Assembly: GCF_900101755.1 (NCBI RefSeq)
Contig: NZ_FNAE01000002.1
Span: 400,480 to 464,479 of the forward strand
Origin: Ectopseudomonas alcaliphila
GTDB taxonomy: Bacteria; Pseudomonadota; Gammaproteobacteria; Pseudomonadales; Pseudomonadaceae
DNA: 64,000 nucleotides
Direction: 5' to 3'
The position numbers and the translations under genes were made by a program. Each line of letters starts with the position of its first letter. Position 1 is the first letter of the stretch. This document shows positions 45,466 to 54,632 of this stretch, in pieces. The notes under the pieces were generated by a model, which was not told the origin of the DNA, did no database searches, and worked only from the letters and a program-made list of their open reading frames with translations.

Positions 45466-46071
45466 ATGAACAAAGTACTCGTGAGTCTGCTGTTGACCCT
45501 GGGCCTCACTGGCGTGGCTCAGGCTGCTGGCGATGCCGAAGCCGGTCAGGGCAAAGTCGCTGTCTGTGGTGCCTGCCATGGCGCCGATGGCAACAGCCCT
45601 GCGCCAAACTTCCCCAAGCTGGCCGGTCAGGGCGAGCGTTACTTGCTCAAGCAGCTGCACGACATCAAGTCCGGTGCGCGCCCGGTGGTCGAGATGACCG
45701 GCATGCTGGACAATCTCAGCGATCAGGACATGGCTGACATCTCCGCCTACTTCGCTAGCCAGAAGATGAGCGTTGGTGCTGCCGATCCCAAGCTGGTCGA
45801 GCGTGGTGAAGCACTGTTCCGCGGCGGCAAGCTGGAAGAAGGTATGCCGGCCTGCACCGGTTGCCACTCGCCTGACGGCGCTGGTCTGGCTGCTGCCGGC
45901 TTCCCGCACCTGGGTGGCCAACACGCCCAGTATGTGGCCAAGCAGCTGACCGACTTCCGCGAGGGTGACCGCACCAACGACGGCGACGCGATGATCATGC
46001 GTGCCATCGCTGCCAAGCTGAGCAACAAGGATATCGAAGCCGTATCCAGCTTCATCCAGGGTCTGCACTAA
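45466..46071 (+). CDS. cc4: Di-heme cytochrome c4
   Basis: 201 aa with a signal peptide (1-20, ending AQA) and two cytochrome c domains of about 90 residues each. Heme motifs are CGACH and CTGCH, with distal Met regions VEMTGM and DAMIMR. Cytochrome c4 donates electrons to terminal oxidases, so the aa3 and cbb3 enzymes are likely partners. A strong terminator follows. Confidence 0.94.
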   Translation: MNKVLVSLLLTLGLTGVAQAAGDAEAGQGKVAVCGACHGADGNSPAPNFPKLAGQGERYLLKQLHDIKSGARPVVEMTGMLDNLSDQDMADISAYFASQKMSVGAADPKLVERGEALFRGGKLEEGMPACTGCHSPDGAGLAAAGFPHLGGQHAQYVAKQLTDFREGDRTNDGDAMIMRAIAAKLSNKDIEAVSSFIQGLH

Positions 46072-46111
46072 GAAGTTTTTCTAAGCGACCACTGTTGCAG
46101 TTGGTAAGACA

Positions 46112-46135
46112 AAGGGTGGCCACGGCCACCCTTTT
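46112..46135 (+). terminator. Rho-independent terminator after cytochrome c4
   Basis: AAGGGTGGCC (46112-46121) and GGCCACCCTT (46124-46133) followed by T residues. Confidence 0.85.
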
Positions 46136-46234
46136 TCATTTGCGCCGCGGCTACAATGACCGGAACCTGCCTCGTATCGCTCGGTCTTACTAGCGATTCG
46201 CCACGAGGCGATGCCTACTACCAAGGAGTACCCC

Positions 46235-46861
46235 ATGCGTAACCTGATTCTCGGCGCGGCTCTGGCCATCAGCAGCCTGTTCGGTATCACCGCTCACGCC
46301 GAGCCGGTGGCTGGCCAGCAGTACGTTGAGCTGAAGAGCCCGGTGCCGGTTTCCAAGCCCGGCCAGATCGAGGTGGTGGAGCTGTTCTGGTACGGCTGCC
46401 CGCATTGCTATCAGTTCGAAGCGACCCTCAACCCCTGGGTCGAGAATCTGCCGGAAGACGTCAATTTCGTGCGCGTGCCGGCGCTGTTCGGTGGCATCTG
46501 GAACGTGCATGGTCAGGCGTTCATCACCCTGGAAAGCATGAAGGTCGAGCACAAGGTGCATGACGCCGTGTTCACCGCCATCCACCAGGAGAAGAAGAAG
46601 CTGGCCTCGGCTGAAGAGTTCGCCGACTTCGTCGCCACCCAGGGCGTTGATCGCGATGCCTTCCTCAAGACCTTCAATTCCTTCGCCGTCAAAGGCCAGA
46701 TGGAAAAGGCCAAGAAACTGGCCATGGCTTACCAGGTCACTGGTGTACCGGTGATGATCGTGGGCGGCAAATACCGCTTCGACCTGGGCTCGGCCGGTGG
46801 TCCGCAGCAGACCCTCCAGGTCGCTGACCACCTGATCGCCAAGGAACGCGAGGCGCTCTAA
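46235..46861 (+). CDS. dsbA: Thiol:disulfide interchange protein DsbA
   Basis: 208 aa with signal peptide (about 1-22, ending AHA). Thioredoxin fold with a helical insert; active site C55-P-H-C58 and cis-Pro loop TGVPVMIV. It introduces disulfide bonds in periplasmic proteins, with DsbB as its usual oxidant (not in this window). CAAGGAG stands upstream of the ATG at 46235, chosen over an in-frame ATG at 46211. Confidence 0.95.
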   Translation: MRNLILGAALAISSLFGITAHAEPVAGQQYVELKSPVPVSKPGQIEVVELFWYGCPHCYQFEATLNPWVENLPEDVNFVRVPALFGGIWNVHGQAFITLESMKVEHKVHDAVFTAIHQEKKKLASAEEFADFVATQGVDRDAFLKTFNSFAVKGQMEKAKKLAMAYQVTGVPVMIVGGKYRFDLGSAGGPQQTLQVADHLIAKEREAL

Positions 46862-46882
46862 GCGCGGCCGCAGGCGCGAAGC

Positions 46883-47755
46883 ATGCTGCGCCGCTGGCGA
46901 AAGACACGTGCGGTTGGTCTGTGCGATCCACAGATCAACCCGCACTGCTCGACCGAGGCCGACTGGCCAGCCGACGGTCTCCTGCGCCTGCTCAGTTTCA
47001 ACGTCCAGGTCGGCATCAATACCCAGCGTTACCACCACTACCTGACCCGTAGCTGGCAGCACCTGTTGCCCCATGCCGGGCGTGCCGGCAACCTGCAGCG
47101 CATCGGTGATCTGCTCGCCGACTTCGATCTGGTGGCGTTGCAGGAGGTCGATGGTGGCAGCCTGCGCTCAGGCTACATCAATCAGGTCGAGTACCTGGCC
47201 CAGCAGGGCGCCTTTCCCTACTGGTATCAACAGCTCAATCGCAATCTCGGGCGCTTCGCCCAGCACAGCAACGGCGTGCTCAGCCGTTTGCGTCCCACCC
47301 TGCTGGAGGATCATCCACTTCCCGGGCCGCCTGGCCGAGGTGCGATTTTCCTGCGTCTCGGTGAGGGCGAGCACGCTCTGGGCGTGGTGATGATGCATCT
47401 GGCGCTGGGCGCACGCACACGGACGCGGCAACTGGCTTACATTCGGGAACGCGTCAGTGAGTTTCGCCACCTGGTGCTGATGGGCGACATGAACACCCAT
47501 GCTGTCGACCTGTTGGAGAACTCCCCGCTGCGCGACCTTGGCCTGATCGCGCCGCAGGTCGAGGCGACCTTCCCCAGCTGGCGGCCGCAGCGCTGCCTCG
47601 ACCATATCCTGCTCAGTTCGGAGCTTGAATTGGGGCGCGTCGATGTGCTCAGTCAGCCGATTTCCGATCACCTTCCCGTGGCCGTGGAAATCCGCCTGCC
47701 GGAAGCACAGAATGCTGCGCAAATGCCTATGCTGAAGACGCCATCTCCCGAGTAA
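46883..47755 (+). CDS. Endonuclease/exonuclease/phosphatase (EEP) family protein
   Basis: 290 aa with the EEP (DNase I-like) fold. Metal and catalytic motifs are visible as [20 protein letters not shown] (Glu), [10 protein letters not shown] (Asp, Asn) and the terminal [10 protein letters not shown] (Asp-His). The substrate could be DNA, a phospholipid or a phosphodiester. No signal peptide. It is 21 bp downstream of dsbA and 5 bp upstream of dgcP, matching the PA5489-PA5488-PA5487 order. Confidence 0.87.
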   Translation: MLRRWRKTRAVGLCDPQINPHCSTEADWPADGLLRLLSFNVQVGINTQRYHHYLTRSWQHLLPHAGRAGNLQRIGDLLADFDLVALQEVDGGSLRSGYINQVEYLAQQGAFPYWYQQLNRNLGRFAQHSNGVLSRLRPTLLEDHPLPGPPGRGAIFLRLGEGEHALGVVMMHLALGARTRTRQLAYIRERVSEFRHLVLMGDMNTHAVDLLENSPLRDLGLIAPQVEATFPSWRPQRCLDHILLSSELELGRVDVLSQPISDHLPVAVEIRLPEAQNAAQMPMLKTPSPE

Positions 47756-47760
47756 GCCGT

Positions 47761-49665
47761 ATGAGCGATGACGCGCAACGCTGGAAAGACAAATACCTGA
47801 GCAGCCTGGAGCAGCAGGAAAAGCTCGACCGCCGTTGGGAGTTGCGCCTGGATTTGCTGCGCCGTGGTCTGGTGCGCAGCAGTCTGGCTGCCGAGGGCGC
47901 GGATAAGGCGGTCGATCAATGCATGCAGGAAATGCGCGAAATCCTCCGCCGCGAGGATATGGACGCGGCATTGGGTGGCCTAATTCCGCGTCTGGAAAAG
48001 GCCGTGCTGGATTCCGAGCAGCGCCGCCAGCAGCGTGCCGGCGAGGCTGCGGCTGCGTTGGCGGGCTTGATCGAGCAACTGCAGCGTCTGCAGCCGCCCC
48101 GTGAGGTGCGCAAGGCGCTCAAATCGCTGGGCAAGCAGTTGCAGGATGCCACCACTCATCAGTATCTGCTCCCGGCGCTGCTCAGCCAGTTGAGCAACCT
48201 GCAGGGGCAGGCGCTGACCGTTCTGCAGGCACCGGTGCAGGAACAACCGGGCCTGCTCCAGCGGCTGTTCGGCTCGCGCGGCGAGAGCAGCGAGAGCAGC
48301 GAAAGAAATGAGGAGGCGCCGGGCAGTGTCACCGAGGCCACTGGCGTTGCCGAGGCGCCCGCAGCAGAATCGGCGCCAACGCCAACGCCAACGCCAACGC
48401 CAACGCCAACGCCAACGCCAACGCCAACGCCAATGCCAACGGCCGTAGAGGTCACGAACGAGCCGCCTGCCAGTATTCCCGGGGTGGTCAGCGTGCCTGC
48501 GCATCGCCAGGTCCACGACGCCTCGCCGGTGCTCGACAGCCTGCCGCTGCCGCCGGGCCTGGTGCGGCAGGAGGAGGCCGGCGACAGCCCGTTCTCATTG
48601 CCCAGCAGCGAGCCCGGATACAGCGCGGTGGCGCCGCATATCGCCAGCAGCCTGCGAAATCTGCTCGACGAGCTCGAGCTGCCGGCGCGCCATCTGCCGC
48701 AAGGCGAAGCGCTGCGCATGCGACTGGAGGGCAATCTCAACTGGTACGAGCTGGTGCCGGTGCTGGATGACATGGCCGTGCTGGTGCTTGCCGTCACCGA
48801 TAGCGGCCAGCGCGAGTTTGCCGGCTATCTCAAACAACTCAACGAGCGCCTGGCTGCCTTTATCGAAACCCTCAGCGAGGCGCACGAGGGCTACAGCGCT
48901 TCAGTGGAGAATGCGCGCAGTTTCAACCAGCAACTGCGTGATCAGGTCAGCGACCTGCAGCACAGCGTGCAGGAAGCTGCCGATCTGGAATCGCTCAAGC
49001 AGGCCCTGGAGCAGCGCCTGGAAGGCCTCTTGCAGAGTGTCAGCAGTCATCAGCGCCAGCGCGACAGTGGTGGCGATGACGTGGCCGAGCGGCTACAGGG
49101 TCTGGTCAAGCGTGTCGCCGAGATGGAGCAGGAGGCGCAGCAGTTTCGCGAGCATATCGAGGAACAGCGACAGAAGTCCCTGCTGGATCCTCTGACTGGG
49201 CTGCCCAACCGTGCCGCCTGGAGCGAGCGTCTCGACCTGGAAGTCGCCCGCTGTCAGCGCTACGGCGGTCAGTTGTTGTTGGCGGTGCTGGATGTCGATC
49301 ACTTCAAGCGGATCAACGATGGCTACGGTCACCTGGCGGGTGATCGGGTGCTGAAGATCATCGCGGGTGAGCTCAACAAGCGTTTGCGCAAGACCGACTT
49401 CATCGCCCGTTTTGGTGGCGAGGAGTTCGTTCTGCTGATTCCTGCAACGCCGCTGGAGGGAGGTGTCCAGCTGCTGGAAACCCTGCGCGCGGCAATCGAG
49501 GCCTGCCCGTTCCACTTCAAGGGTGAGCCGGTCACCATCACCTTCTCCGCCGGTATCGCCGAGTTTCGCAATGGCGAGGCGACCGAGGTCACCTTCGAAC
49601 GTGCCGACCAGGCGCTATATCGCGCCAAGGGCGCGGGGCGTAATCGAGTCGAACAGGCTGCCTGA
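47761..49665 (+). CDS. dgcP: GGDEF diguanylate cyclase (DgcP-like)
   Basis: 634 aa. N-terminal helical region (about 1-170), a low-complexity linker with Thr-Pro repeats (about 205-227), a middle domain, a coiled-coil stretch (about 375-465), then GGDEF (about 470-634). The active motif is GGEEF at 552-556. The inhibitory I-site RKTD is intact at 543-546, five residues upstream. It makes cyclic di-GMP. P. aeruginosa DgcP (PA5487), in the same position, is a polar enzyme linked to FimV and biofilm control. No membrane segment, so cytoplasmic. Confidence 0.9.
   Translation: MSDDAQRWKDKYLSSLEQQEKLDRRWELRLDLLRRGLVRSSLAAEGADKAVDQCMQEMREILRREDMDAALGGLIPRLEKAVLDSEQRRQQRAGEAAAALAGLIEQLQRLQPPREVRKALKSLGKQLQDATTHQYLLPALLSQLSNLQGQALTVLQAPVQEQPGLLQRLFGSRGESSESSERNEEAPGSVTEATGVAEAPAAESAPTPTPTPTPTPTPTPTPTPMPTAVEVTNEPPASIPGVVSVPAHRQVHDASPVLDSLPLPPGLVRQEEAGDSPFSLPSSEPGYSAVAPHIASSLRNLLDELELPARHLPQGEALRMRLEGNLNWYELVPVLDDMAVLVLAVTDSGQREFAGYLKQLNERLAAFIETLSEAHEGYSASVENARSFNQQLRDQVSDLQHSVQEAADLESLKQALEQRLEGLLQSVSSHQRQRDSGGDDVAERLQGLVKRVAEMEQEAQQFREHIEEQRQKSLLDPLTGLPNRAAWSERLDLEVARCQRYGGQLLLAVLDVDHFKRINDGYGHLAGDRVLKIIAGELNKRLRKTDFIARFGGEEFVLLIPATPLEGGVQLLETLRAAIEACPFHFKGEPVTITFSAGIAEFRNGEATEVTFERADQALYRAKGAGRNRVEQAA
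48375..48440 (+). repeat. Hexanucleotide tandem repeat within dgcP
   Basis: Nine GCCAAC units, then GCCAAT and GCCAAC, eleven units of 6 bp in frame, coding alternating Pro and Thr. Copy-number change would lengthen or shorten the linker without shifting frame. Confidence 0.93.
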
Positions 49666-49678
49666 TCCCCTCTAAGTT

Positions 49679-49705
49679 GAGCCGCAGCGGCCGGCGCCGC
49701 GGCTC
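49679..49705. terminator. Hairpin between convergent dgcP and permease genes
   Basis: GAGCCGC (49679-49685) pairs with GCGGCTC (49699-49705), with further GC pairing inside the loop. No T tract on either side. Confidence 0.45.
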
Positions 49706-49727
49706 CCATACGAACCACTCACTCCTT

Positions 49728-51251
49728 CTAGGATGTTGCTTCGGCCGGCTCCCTGCTGGTTGCTCCAGCGGTTCGTGCCCGTGGTGCGTGATCGTCCTCG
49801 TCCTGCAATGGCACCTCATTGCCCTGGGCGTCGTACAACTTGCCGCCGATGAAGTGGTCGCCATCGTGCAGGGCGGCGATGTCGCGGTAGCGCAGGCTGC
49901 GCTCGGTACCGGCGACGAACACCGACTGCTGATCCGAGTTGCCGGTGGTGAAATGGTTGAACAGCAGATTGAGCAGGATCGCCATTATCGCCGCCGAGCT
50001 GATGCCGGAGTGGAAGATGGTTTCGAACCAGGCGGGGAAGTGGTGATAGAAGCTGGGCGTGGCGATGGGAATCATGCCGAAGCCGATGGAGGTGGCAACG
50101 ATTACCAGGTTCATGTTGTTGCGGTAGTCGACCTTGGCCAGTGTGCGGATGCCGCTGGCGGCAACGGTGCCGAACAGCACGATGCCGGCACCGCCGAGTA
50201 CCGAGGTCGGTACCGCGGCGATGACCCGGCCCATGATCGGCAGCAAGCCGAGGGTCACCAGAATCAGCCCGCCGGTGGCCACCACATAGCGGCTTTTCAC
50301 GCCGGTCACGGCGACCAGGCCGACGTTCTGGGCAAAGGCACTCTGGGTGAATGAGCCGAACAGCGGGGCAACGACACTGGCGATCATGTCCGCGCGCAAA
50401 CCATTGCCGAGGCGTTTGGAATCGACCTTGGTGTTGATGATGTCGCCGACGGCGAGGATATCGGCTGAGGTTTCCACCAGGATCACCATCACCACGATCA
50501 GCATCGAGATGATCGCCGCCAGCTCGAACACCGGCATGCCGAAATGCAGCGGCGCAGGGAAGGCCAGCACCGGCCCTTCGCTGACCTTGGAAAAGTCGGC
50601 CATGCCGAATGCCACTGCCACCAGGGTGCCGATCACCATGGCCAGCAGAATCGACAGGCGTGAGAGGGTGGCGCTGCCAACCTTGCTCAACAGCAGCACG
50701 GTGGCCAGGGTGAAGGCGGCCAGGCCGATGTTGGCCATGCTGCCGAAGTCCGCCGCTTCGCTGTTACCGCCCATCGCCCAGCGCGCGGCTACAGGCATCA
50801 GCGTCAGGCCGATGGTGGTGATGACGATGCCGGTTACCAGTGGCGGGAAGAACTTGGTGATCTTGGAGAAGATCGGTGTGATCAACAGACCGATCGCTCC
50901 TGCGCCTATCACCGCGCCGAACACTACCGGTAGCCCCCCTTCACCGCCGTTGGCGCCGACTATCGCCACGATGGTGGCGACGCTGGCGAATGACACGCCC
51001 TGTACCAGGGGTAACTGACAGCCGAAGAACGGCAGACCTATGGTCTGCAGCAGAGTGGCGGCGCCACCGACGAAAAGCGAGGCGGCGATCAGCAGGCCGA
51101 TATCGGCAGACGACAGACCGGCCGCCTGACCGACGATCAGGGGGACGGCGACGATGCCGCCGTACATGGTCAGGACGTGTTGCAGGCCGTAAAGCAGATT
51201 GGAGCCGAGACCGAGGTTCTCGTCCTCGGGGCGCTGGGTAGTGGAGGTCAT
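49728..51251 (-). CDS. Purine/uracil permease (NCS2 family)
   Basis: 507 aa, about 14 membrane segments. NCS2 signatures are GLQHVLTMYGGIVAVPLIVG near the start, QLPLVQGVSFAS, and the QSAFAQNVGLVAVTGVKSRYV region (Q/E-N-x-G-x-x-x-x-T-G). This fits the xanthine/uric acid branch, where the conserved NxG motif determines purine use. It imports a nucleobase with H+ or Na+. The C-terminal tail is long and acidic. It is monocistronic, divergent from the MarC gene. Confidence 0.88.
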   Translation of the reverse strand: MTSTTQRPEDENLGLGSNLLYGLQHVLTMYGGIVAVPLIVGQAAGLSSADIGLLIAASLFVGGAATLLQTIGLPFFGCQLPLVQGVSFASVATIVAIVGANGGEGGLPVVFGAVIGAGAIGLLITPIFSKITKFFPPLVTGIVITTIGLTLMPVAARWAMGGNSEAADFGSMANIGLAAFTLATVLLLSKVGSATLSRLSILLAMVIGTLVAVAFGMADFSKVSEGPVLAFPAPLHFGMPVFELAAIISMLIVVMVILVETSADILAVGDIINTKVDSKRLGNGLRADMIASVVAPLFGSFTQSAFAQNVGLVAVTGVKSRYVVATGGLILVTLGLLPIMGRVIAAVPTSVLGGAGIVLFGTVAASGIRTLAKVDYRNNMNLVIVATSIGFGMIPIATPSFYHHFPAWFETIFHSGISSAAIMAILLNLLFNHFTTGNSDQQSVFVAGTERSLRYRDIAALHDGDHFIGGKLYDAQGNEVPLQDEDDHAPRARTAGATSREPAEATS

Positions 51252-51321
51252 GGGAAAACTACTCGCTGTTGTTCTTGTGCGGTCAATGTAGACACTTTGT
51301 TGCTACATTGGCTACTGCTTT

Positions 51322-51329
51322 GTATACAT
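51322..51329. promoter_or_regulatory. TGTATACA palindrome upstream of the purine permease
   Basis: A perfect 8-bp palindrome, in CTTTGTATACATTT, 71 bp upstream of the permease start. Such sites are typical of GntR- and LacI-type regulators. The related half-site TGTAGACA lies at 51288-51295. Regulator not identified. Confidence 0.35.
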
Positions 51330-51481
51330 TTTTTGCGAGTGTTGTTTCCTGAAACCGTTGCTGCGCTGCGGGTCATAAAATTTCCGCACGCGCTGAAAAT
51401 GCTCGAATCTGACCGTGACGCCGACTCGCGAGGTGACCCCGCCAGGCCCTAGACTATGCGCACTAGCCACCGGAGACGCCC

Positions 51482-52072
51482 ATGGACATCTTCAGCATCG
51501 CCGTGCTGATCTTTTTGGTCACCGACCCTTTCGGCAATATCGCCATCTACATCGCCGCGCTGAAGAACGTCGAACCGCGCAGACGGCTGTGGATCGCCGC
51601 GCGCGAACTGCTGTTCGCCCTTGGCCTGCTGCTGCTGTTCCTCACCTTTGGTGACAAATTCCTCACCAGCCTCGGGCTGTCACGCGAGGCAACCGCGATT
51701 GCCGGCGGTATCATCCTGTTCGTCATCGCCATGCGCTTGATCTTTCCCAGCCCGCAGGGCCTGCTCGGCGACGTGCCGGATGGCGAGCCGATGCTGGTGC
51801 CGCTGGCCACACCTGCGGTCGCCGGGCCTTCGGCTCTCGCGGTGCTGATGACCCTGCGCAATACCCACACCGGGCCGCTCTGGGAGCTTTACCTCGCAGT
51901 GATCCTGGCCTGGGCGGCGACGGCATTCATCCTGTTGCAGGCTTCGTTCCTGCAGCGTTTTCTCGGTAATCGCGGGTTGATGGCAGTGGAACGCTTGATG
52001 GGCATGCTGCTGATCATGCTCAGCGTCGACATGCTGCTGGACAACCTGCAAAGCGTATTCGGTCACGCATGA
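51482..52072 (+). CDS. MarC/NAAT-family membrane protein
   Basis: 196 aa with six membrane helices and the MarC-type repeats DPFGNIAIYIAAL and PLATPAVAGPSALAVLM. YhgN-like. Despite the MarC name there is no good evidence of a role in antibiotic resistance; substrate and function unknown. The stop overlaps the next start by 4 bp (ATGA). Confidence 0.88.
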   Translation: MDIFSIAVLIFLVTDPFGNIAIYIAALKNVEPRRRLWIAARELLFALGLLLLFLTFGDKFLTSLGLSREATAIAGGIILFVIAMRLIFPSPQGLLGDVPDGEPMLVPLATPAVAGPSALAVLMTLRNTHTGPLWELYLAVILAWAATAFILLQASFLQRFLGNRGLMAVERLMGMLLIMLSVDMLLDNLQSVFGHA

Positions 52073-52851
52073 AGTCTCTTTGCCTTGCCCTCGTTGTTGT
52101 TCTGCTCGCCGGCTGCACAGGCGGTTTGCGTATCGACGACAGTCATACCGCGACCGGTCAGAACAGTCGCGTGCAGTACGTCGTGCTGCACTACACCTCC
52201 GCTGACCTGCAGCGCTCGCTCGACCTGCTGACGCAGACCGAGGTGAGCAGCCACTACCTGATCGGCGATGCGCCGCCGACTGTCTACCGCCTGGTGGACG
52301 AGAATCGCCGTGCCTGGCACGTTGGCGTCAGCGAATGGAAGGGGCGCACCTGGCTCAACAGCACCACGATCGGCATCGAGCTGGTCAACCAGGGTTACTA
52401 CCAGACGCCGGCCGGCCGTTACTGGCAGCCTTTCGCGCCGCAGCAGATCGATACCCTGATCGTGCTGCTCAAGGACATCGTCGAACGTCACCAGTTACCA
52501 CTGGGCTCGATCATCGCGCACAGCGATGTCGCGCCGCAGCGCAAGGTCGATCCGGGCCCACTGTTCCCCTGGAAGCGTCTGGCCGACGAGGGTCTGGTGC
52601 CCTGGCCGAACGAGGACGCCGTGGCACGCCAACAGGCGCTGTTCAGCACCAGCCTGCCCAGCGTGCAGTGGTTCCAGGAGCAGTTGGCGCAAAACGGCTA
52701 CACGGTGCCGCAGCATGGCGAGCTGGATGAGGCGACGCGCAATGTCATTGCCGCCTTCCAGATGAAGTATCGCCCGGCCAACTACGACGGCCAGCCAGAT
52801 GCCGAAACGGCAGCGCGGTTGCTGGTGCTGAATCTGCAGGCGGCAGGATAG
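52069..52851 (+). CDS. ampDh2: N-acetylmuramoyl-L-alanine amidase, AmpDh2-like lipoprotein
   Basis: 260 aa. Lipoprotein signal with lipobox VLLAGC (Cys17), an Amidase_2 domain (about 35-180) and a C-terminal peptidoglycan-binding domain (about 195-255). Zinc ligand positions are visible in VLHYTSADL and IIAHSDVAPQRKVDPGPLFPW. It cleaves the amide between MurNAc and the stem peptide in the periplasm. P. aeruginosa AmpDh2 (PA5485) is the match by position and lipoprotein form. It affects ampC derepression and recycling together with AmpD and AmpDh3. Confidence 0.9.
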   Translation: MKSLCLALVVVLLAGCTGGLRIDDSHTATGQNSRVQYVVLHYTSADLQRSLDLLTQTEVSSHYLIGDAPPTVYRLVDENRRAWHVGVSEWKGRTWLNSTTIGIELVNQGYYQTPAGRYWQPFAPQQIDTLIVLLKDIVERHQLPLGSIIAHSDVAPQRKVDPGPLFPWKRLADEGLVPWPNEDAVARQQALFSTSLPSVQWFQEQLAQNGYTVPQHGELDEATRNVIAAFQMKYRPANYDGQPDAETAARLLVLNLQAAG

Positions 52852-52854
52852 AAC

Positions 52855-53259
52855 TCAACTAGGCGTCGTGCCGATCAGCCGAGAGTCGGCCAATGCTGCG
52901 CTGCGATGAACGGTGGCGGCCTGGTATTCGGGGTCCGCGAGCATGCTCAGAAAGGCTGCTGACGAGGGATAGCGCACCAGCAGGAGCAGATCCCACCGCT
53001 CTTCCTTCGGTGCGATCAGCGCCAGATGGACGTCAGCCATCACCTGCACCTCGCCGCCCACCCCCTGGACCTTGCTCAGCGCGGTGCGGCTGTAGCGCGC
53101 ATAGGCCTCGCGCCCGCTGCACGGCGCATGGCGGCTGTCTGCGTGGTACGCGGCTTGATTGTTGAAGCGCAGCAGGTTGAGCATCAGGATCGGTGTATCG
53201 CTGGGCATGCGCTCGGCGAACGCCAGCAGATCCTCGCGGTTAGGGTCGATGCTGGGCAT
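52855..53259 (-). CDS. DUF1330-family protein
   Basis: 134 aa, dimeric alpha-beta barrel type as in DUF1330. Conserved: PILMLNLLRFN near residue 23, YARYSRTALSKVQGVGGEV, DLLLLVRYPSSAAFLSMLADPEYQ. Function unknown. It ends 3 bp from the ampDh2 stop (convergent), so their 3' ends abut. Confidence 0.83.
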   Translation of the reverse strand: MPSIDPNREDLLAFAERMPSDTPILMLNLLRFNNQAAYHADSRHAPCSGREAYARYSRTALSKVQGVGGEVQVMADVHLALIAPKEERWDLLLLVRYPSSAAFLSMLADPEYQAATVHRSAALADSRLIGTTPS

Positions 53260-53404
53260 GCACGTTCCTCGTCTGGTTTTTCCTGAGCCTCTCGCCTGAA
53301 GTGGAGTACGGCAAGCGCTATCGACCCGCCTGATAGGCGATCATCTGCCCAGCGTGCTGCTGCGCTGCGGCCGCTGCACCATCAGGCTGCCGAGGCTCGG
53401 CCGA

Positions 53405-54070
53405 TCAGCGTGGGCCAGGTTGGAAATCACGCGCATCACGCGCCCAGACATCCAGTACCGGTTTGAGATCCTCCAGGGTCAGTTGCGTGCTGCTGTTCTC
53501 CAGCGTCAGGCCGTGGCCCTTGCGCACCACGCGCAGCACCGGCTCACTGGTTCGGGCATCGAGCGCTTCCAGCTCGATGAAGATGGCGCTGTCGCGATCA
53601 CGGGTGCCTGCCGCTGTGGTCGCCGCAGCGAGTACCAGGGCAACGGGAATCACTTCATAGGCCTTGAGCCCTTCGGTGGAAACCGTCACGCCGGTGATCG
53701 CGCTGCGCAGTACCAGGCTGTCCATGGTCGGTTCGTTGACGACCGTCATGCGTCCCTGTAACTCACGGATCAGCGCCTGATGCAGATAATCACGGACGTT
53801 TTCCAACGTCTGCGTGCTGACCTGATCGCTGGGCGCTGGTGTGGGATAGAAGGTCGGCTTCTCTACATACACCGTGCTGTAGCGCTCGCTTTTGAACTGC
53901 GGCGAAATCCAGCGCAGCACCGGTGCGCCAGTGGCTGAGGTGGCTGGCTGGAGCTGGGAGTAGTCGGCGAGGTAGCCGGAGAACTGTGTGGGTTTGGTGA
54001 TCTGGCTGGCGCAGCCGCTGAGCAGCAAACCAGCGAGTAAAGCCAGGCAAAGCGGATTGGCGTAACGCAT
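53405..54070 (-). CDS. DUF3313-family lipoprotein
   Basis: 221 aa with lipobox LLLSGC (Cys about residue 20), an outer-membrane-type lipoprotein (Ala at +2). DUF3313 features: FSGYLADYSQL near the start, YSTVYVEKPTFYP, and an internal SAITGVTVSTEGLKAYEVIPVALVLAAA. Function unknown. AGGAGA 8 nt before the ATG at 54070 supports this start over 54100. A 145-bp gap (53260-53404) holds nothing recognisable. Confidence 0.85.
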   Translation of the reverse strand: MRYANPLCLALLAGLLLSGCASQITKPTQFSGYLADYSQLQPATSATGAPVLRWISPQFKSERYSTVYVEKPTFYPTPAPSDQVSTQTLENVRDYLHQALIRELQGRMTVVNEPTMDSLVLRSAITGVTVSTEGLKAYEVIPVALVLAAATTAAGTRDRDSAIFIELEALDARTSEPVLRVVRKGHGLTLENSSTQLTLEDLKPVLDVWARDARDFQPGPR

Positions 54071-54120
54071 CGGCGGACTCTCCTGTCCAGGGGGCTGCAA
54101 TCAGCCTAGATGCCGCTTCG

Positions 54121-54513
54121 TCAGCCCGCCAGTTCGCTCAATCGTTGAGCTAGAAGCCTGAAGTCATAGGGCTTCACGATGCTCTCGGTGGCCGCCGCGT
54201 TGTCGCGGGCGCGTACCTCTTCGAGCAGTTCGCGTTCGTAATAGCCGCTGGCGAACAGCACCGGCAGGGCCGGGCGCAGCTGGCGCGCGGCTTTCACTAG
54301 TTCGCGTCCGTCCATCCCGGGCAGGCCGATGTCGCTCATCAGCAGATCGAAGTGCTGTTCGCTGCGCAGCCGTTCCAGTGCGCTGTGCCCGTCGCGCAGA
54401 GCAAGGACGCGATAGCCGAACTCCCCGAGCACTTCAGCGGTGAGTTCGCGCACGACATCGTCATCCTCGACCAGCAGGATGGTCTTGGCACTGGCGCAGT
54501 CGATTTCGGTCAT
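54121..54513 (-). CDS. Single-domain response regulator
   Basis: 130 aa receiver only. Phosphoacceptor Asp61 in LLMSDIGLPGMDG, acidic pocket VEDDD, and conserved Lys in SIVKPYDF. It has no output domain, so it acts as a phosphate shuttle or sink. It is divergent from the large hybrid kinase gene, with starts 119 bp apart, and is very probably its partner. The start at 54513 is chosen; an upstream extension to 54663 would overlap the kinase start region. Confidence 0.88.
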   Translation of the reverse strand: MTEIDCASAKTILLVEDDDVVRELTAEVLGEFGYRVLALRDGHSALERLRSEQHFDLLMSDIGLPGMDGRELVKAARQLRPALPVLFASGYYERELLEEVRARDNAAATESIVKPYDFRLLAQRLSELAG

Positions 54514-54632
54514 GAGGCTCTCTGTTTCAGCGCGCAGAATGCGCGAATGTTTGGCAAACTTCGGAGTCGGTGCGCGGTCAGTGTGCCATACGCCTTCCCC
54601 GGACAGACAAGAACAAGCGAGACAATCATCGA

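Noticed and set aside
48375..48440. Possible CRISPR-like short repeats
   Set aside because: Contiguous 6-bp tandem repeat inside a gene, no spacers.
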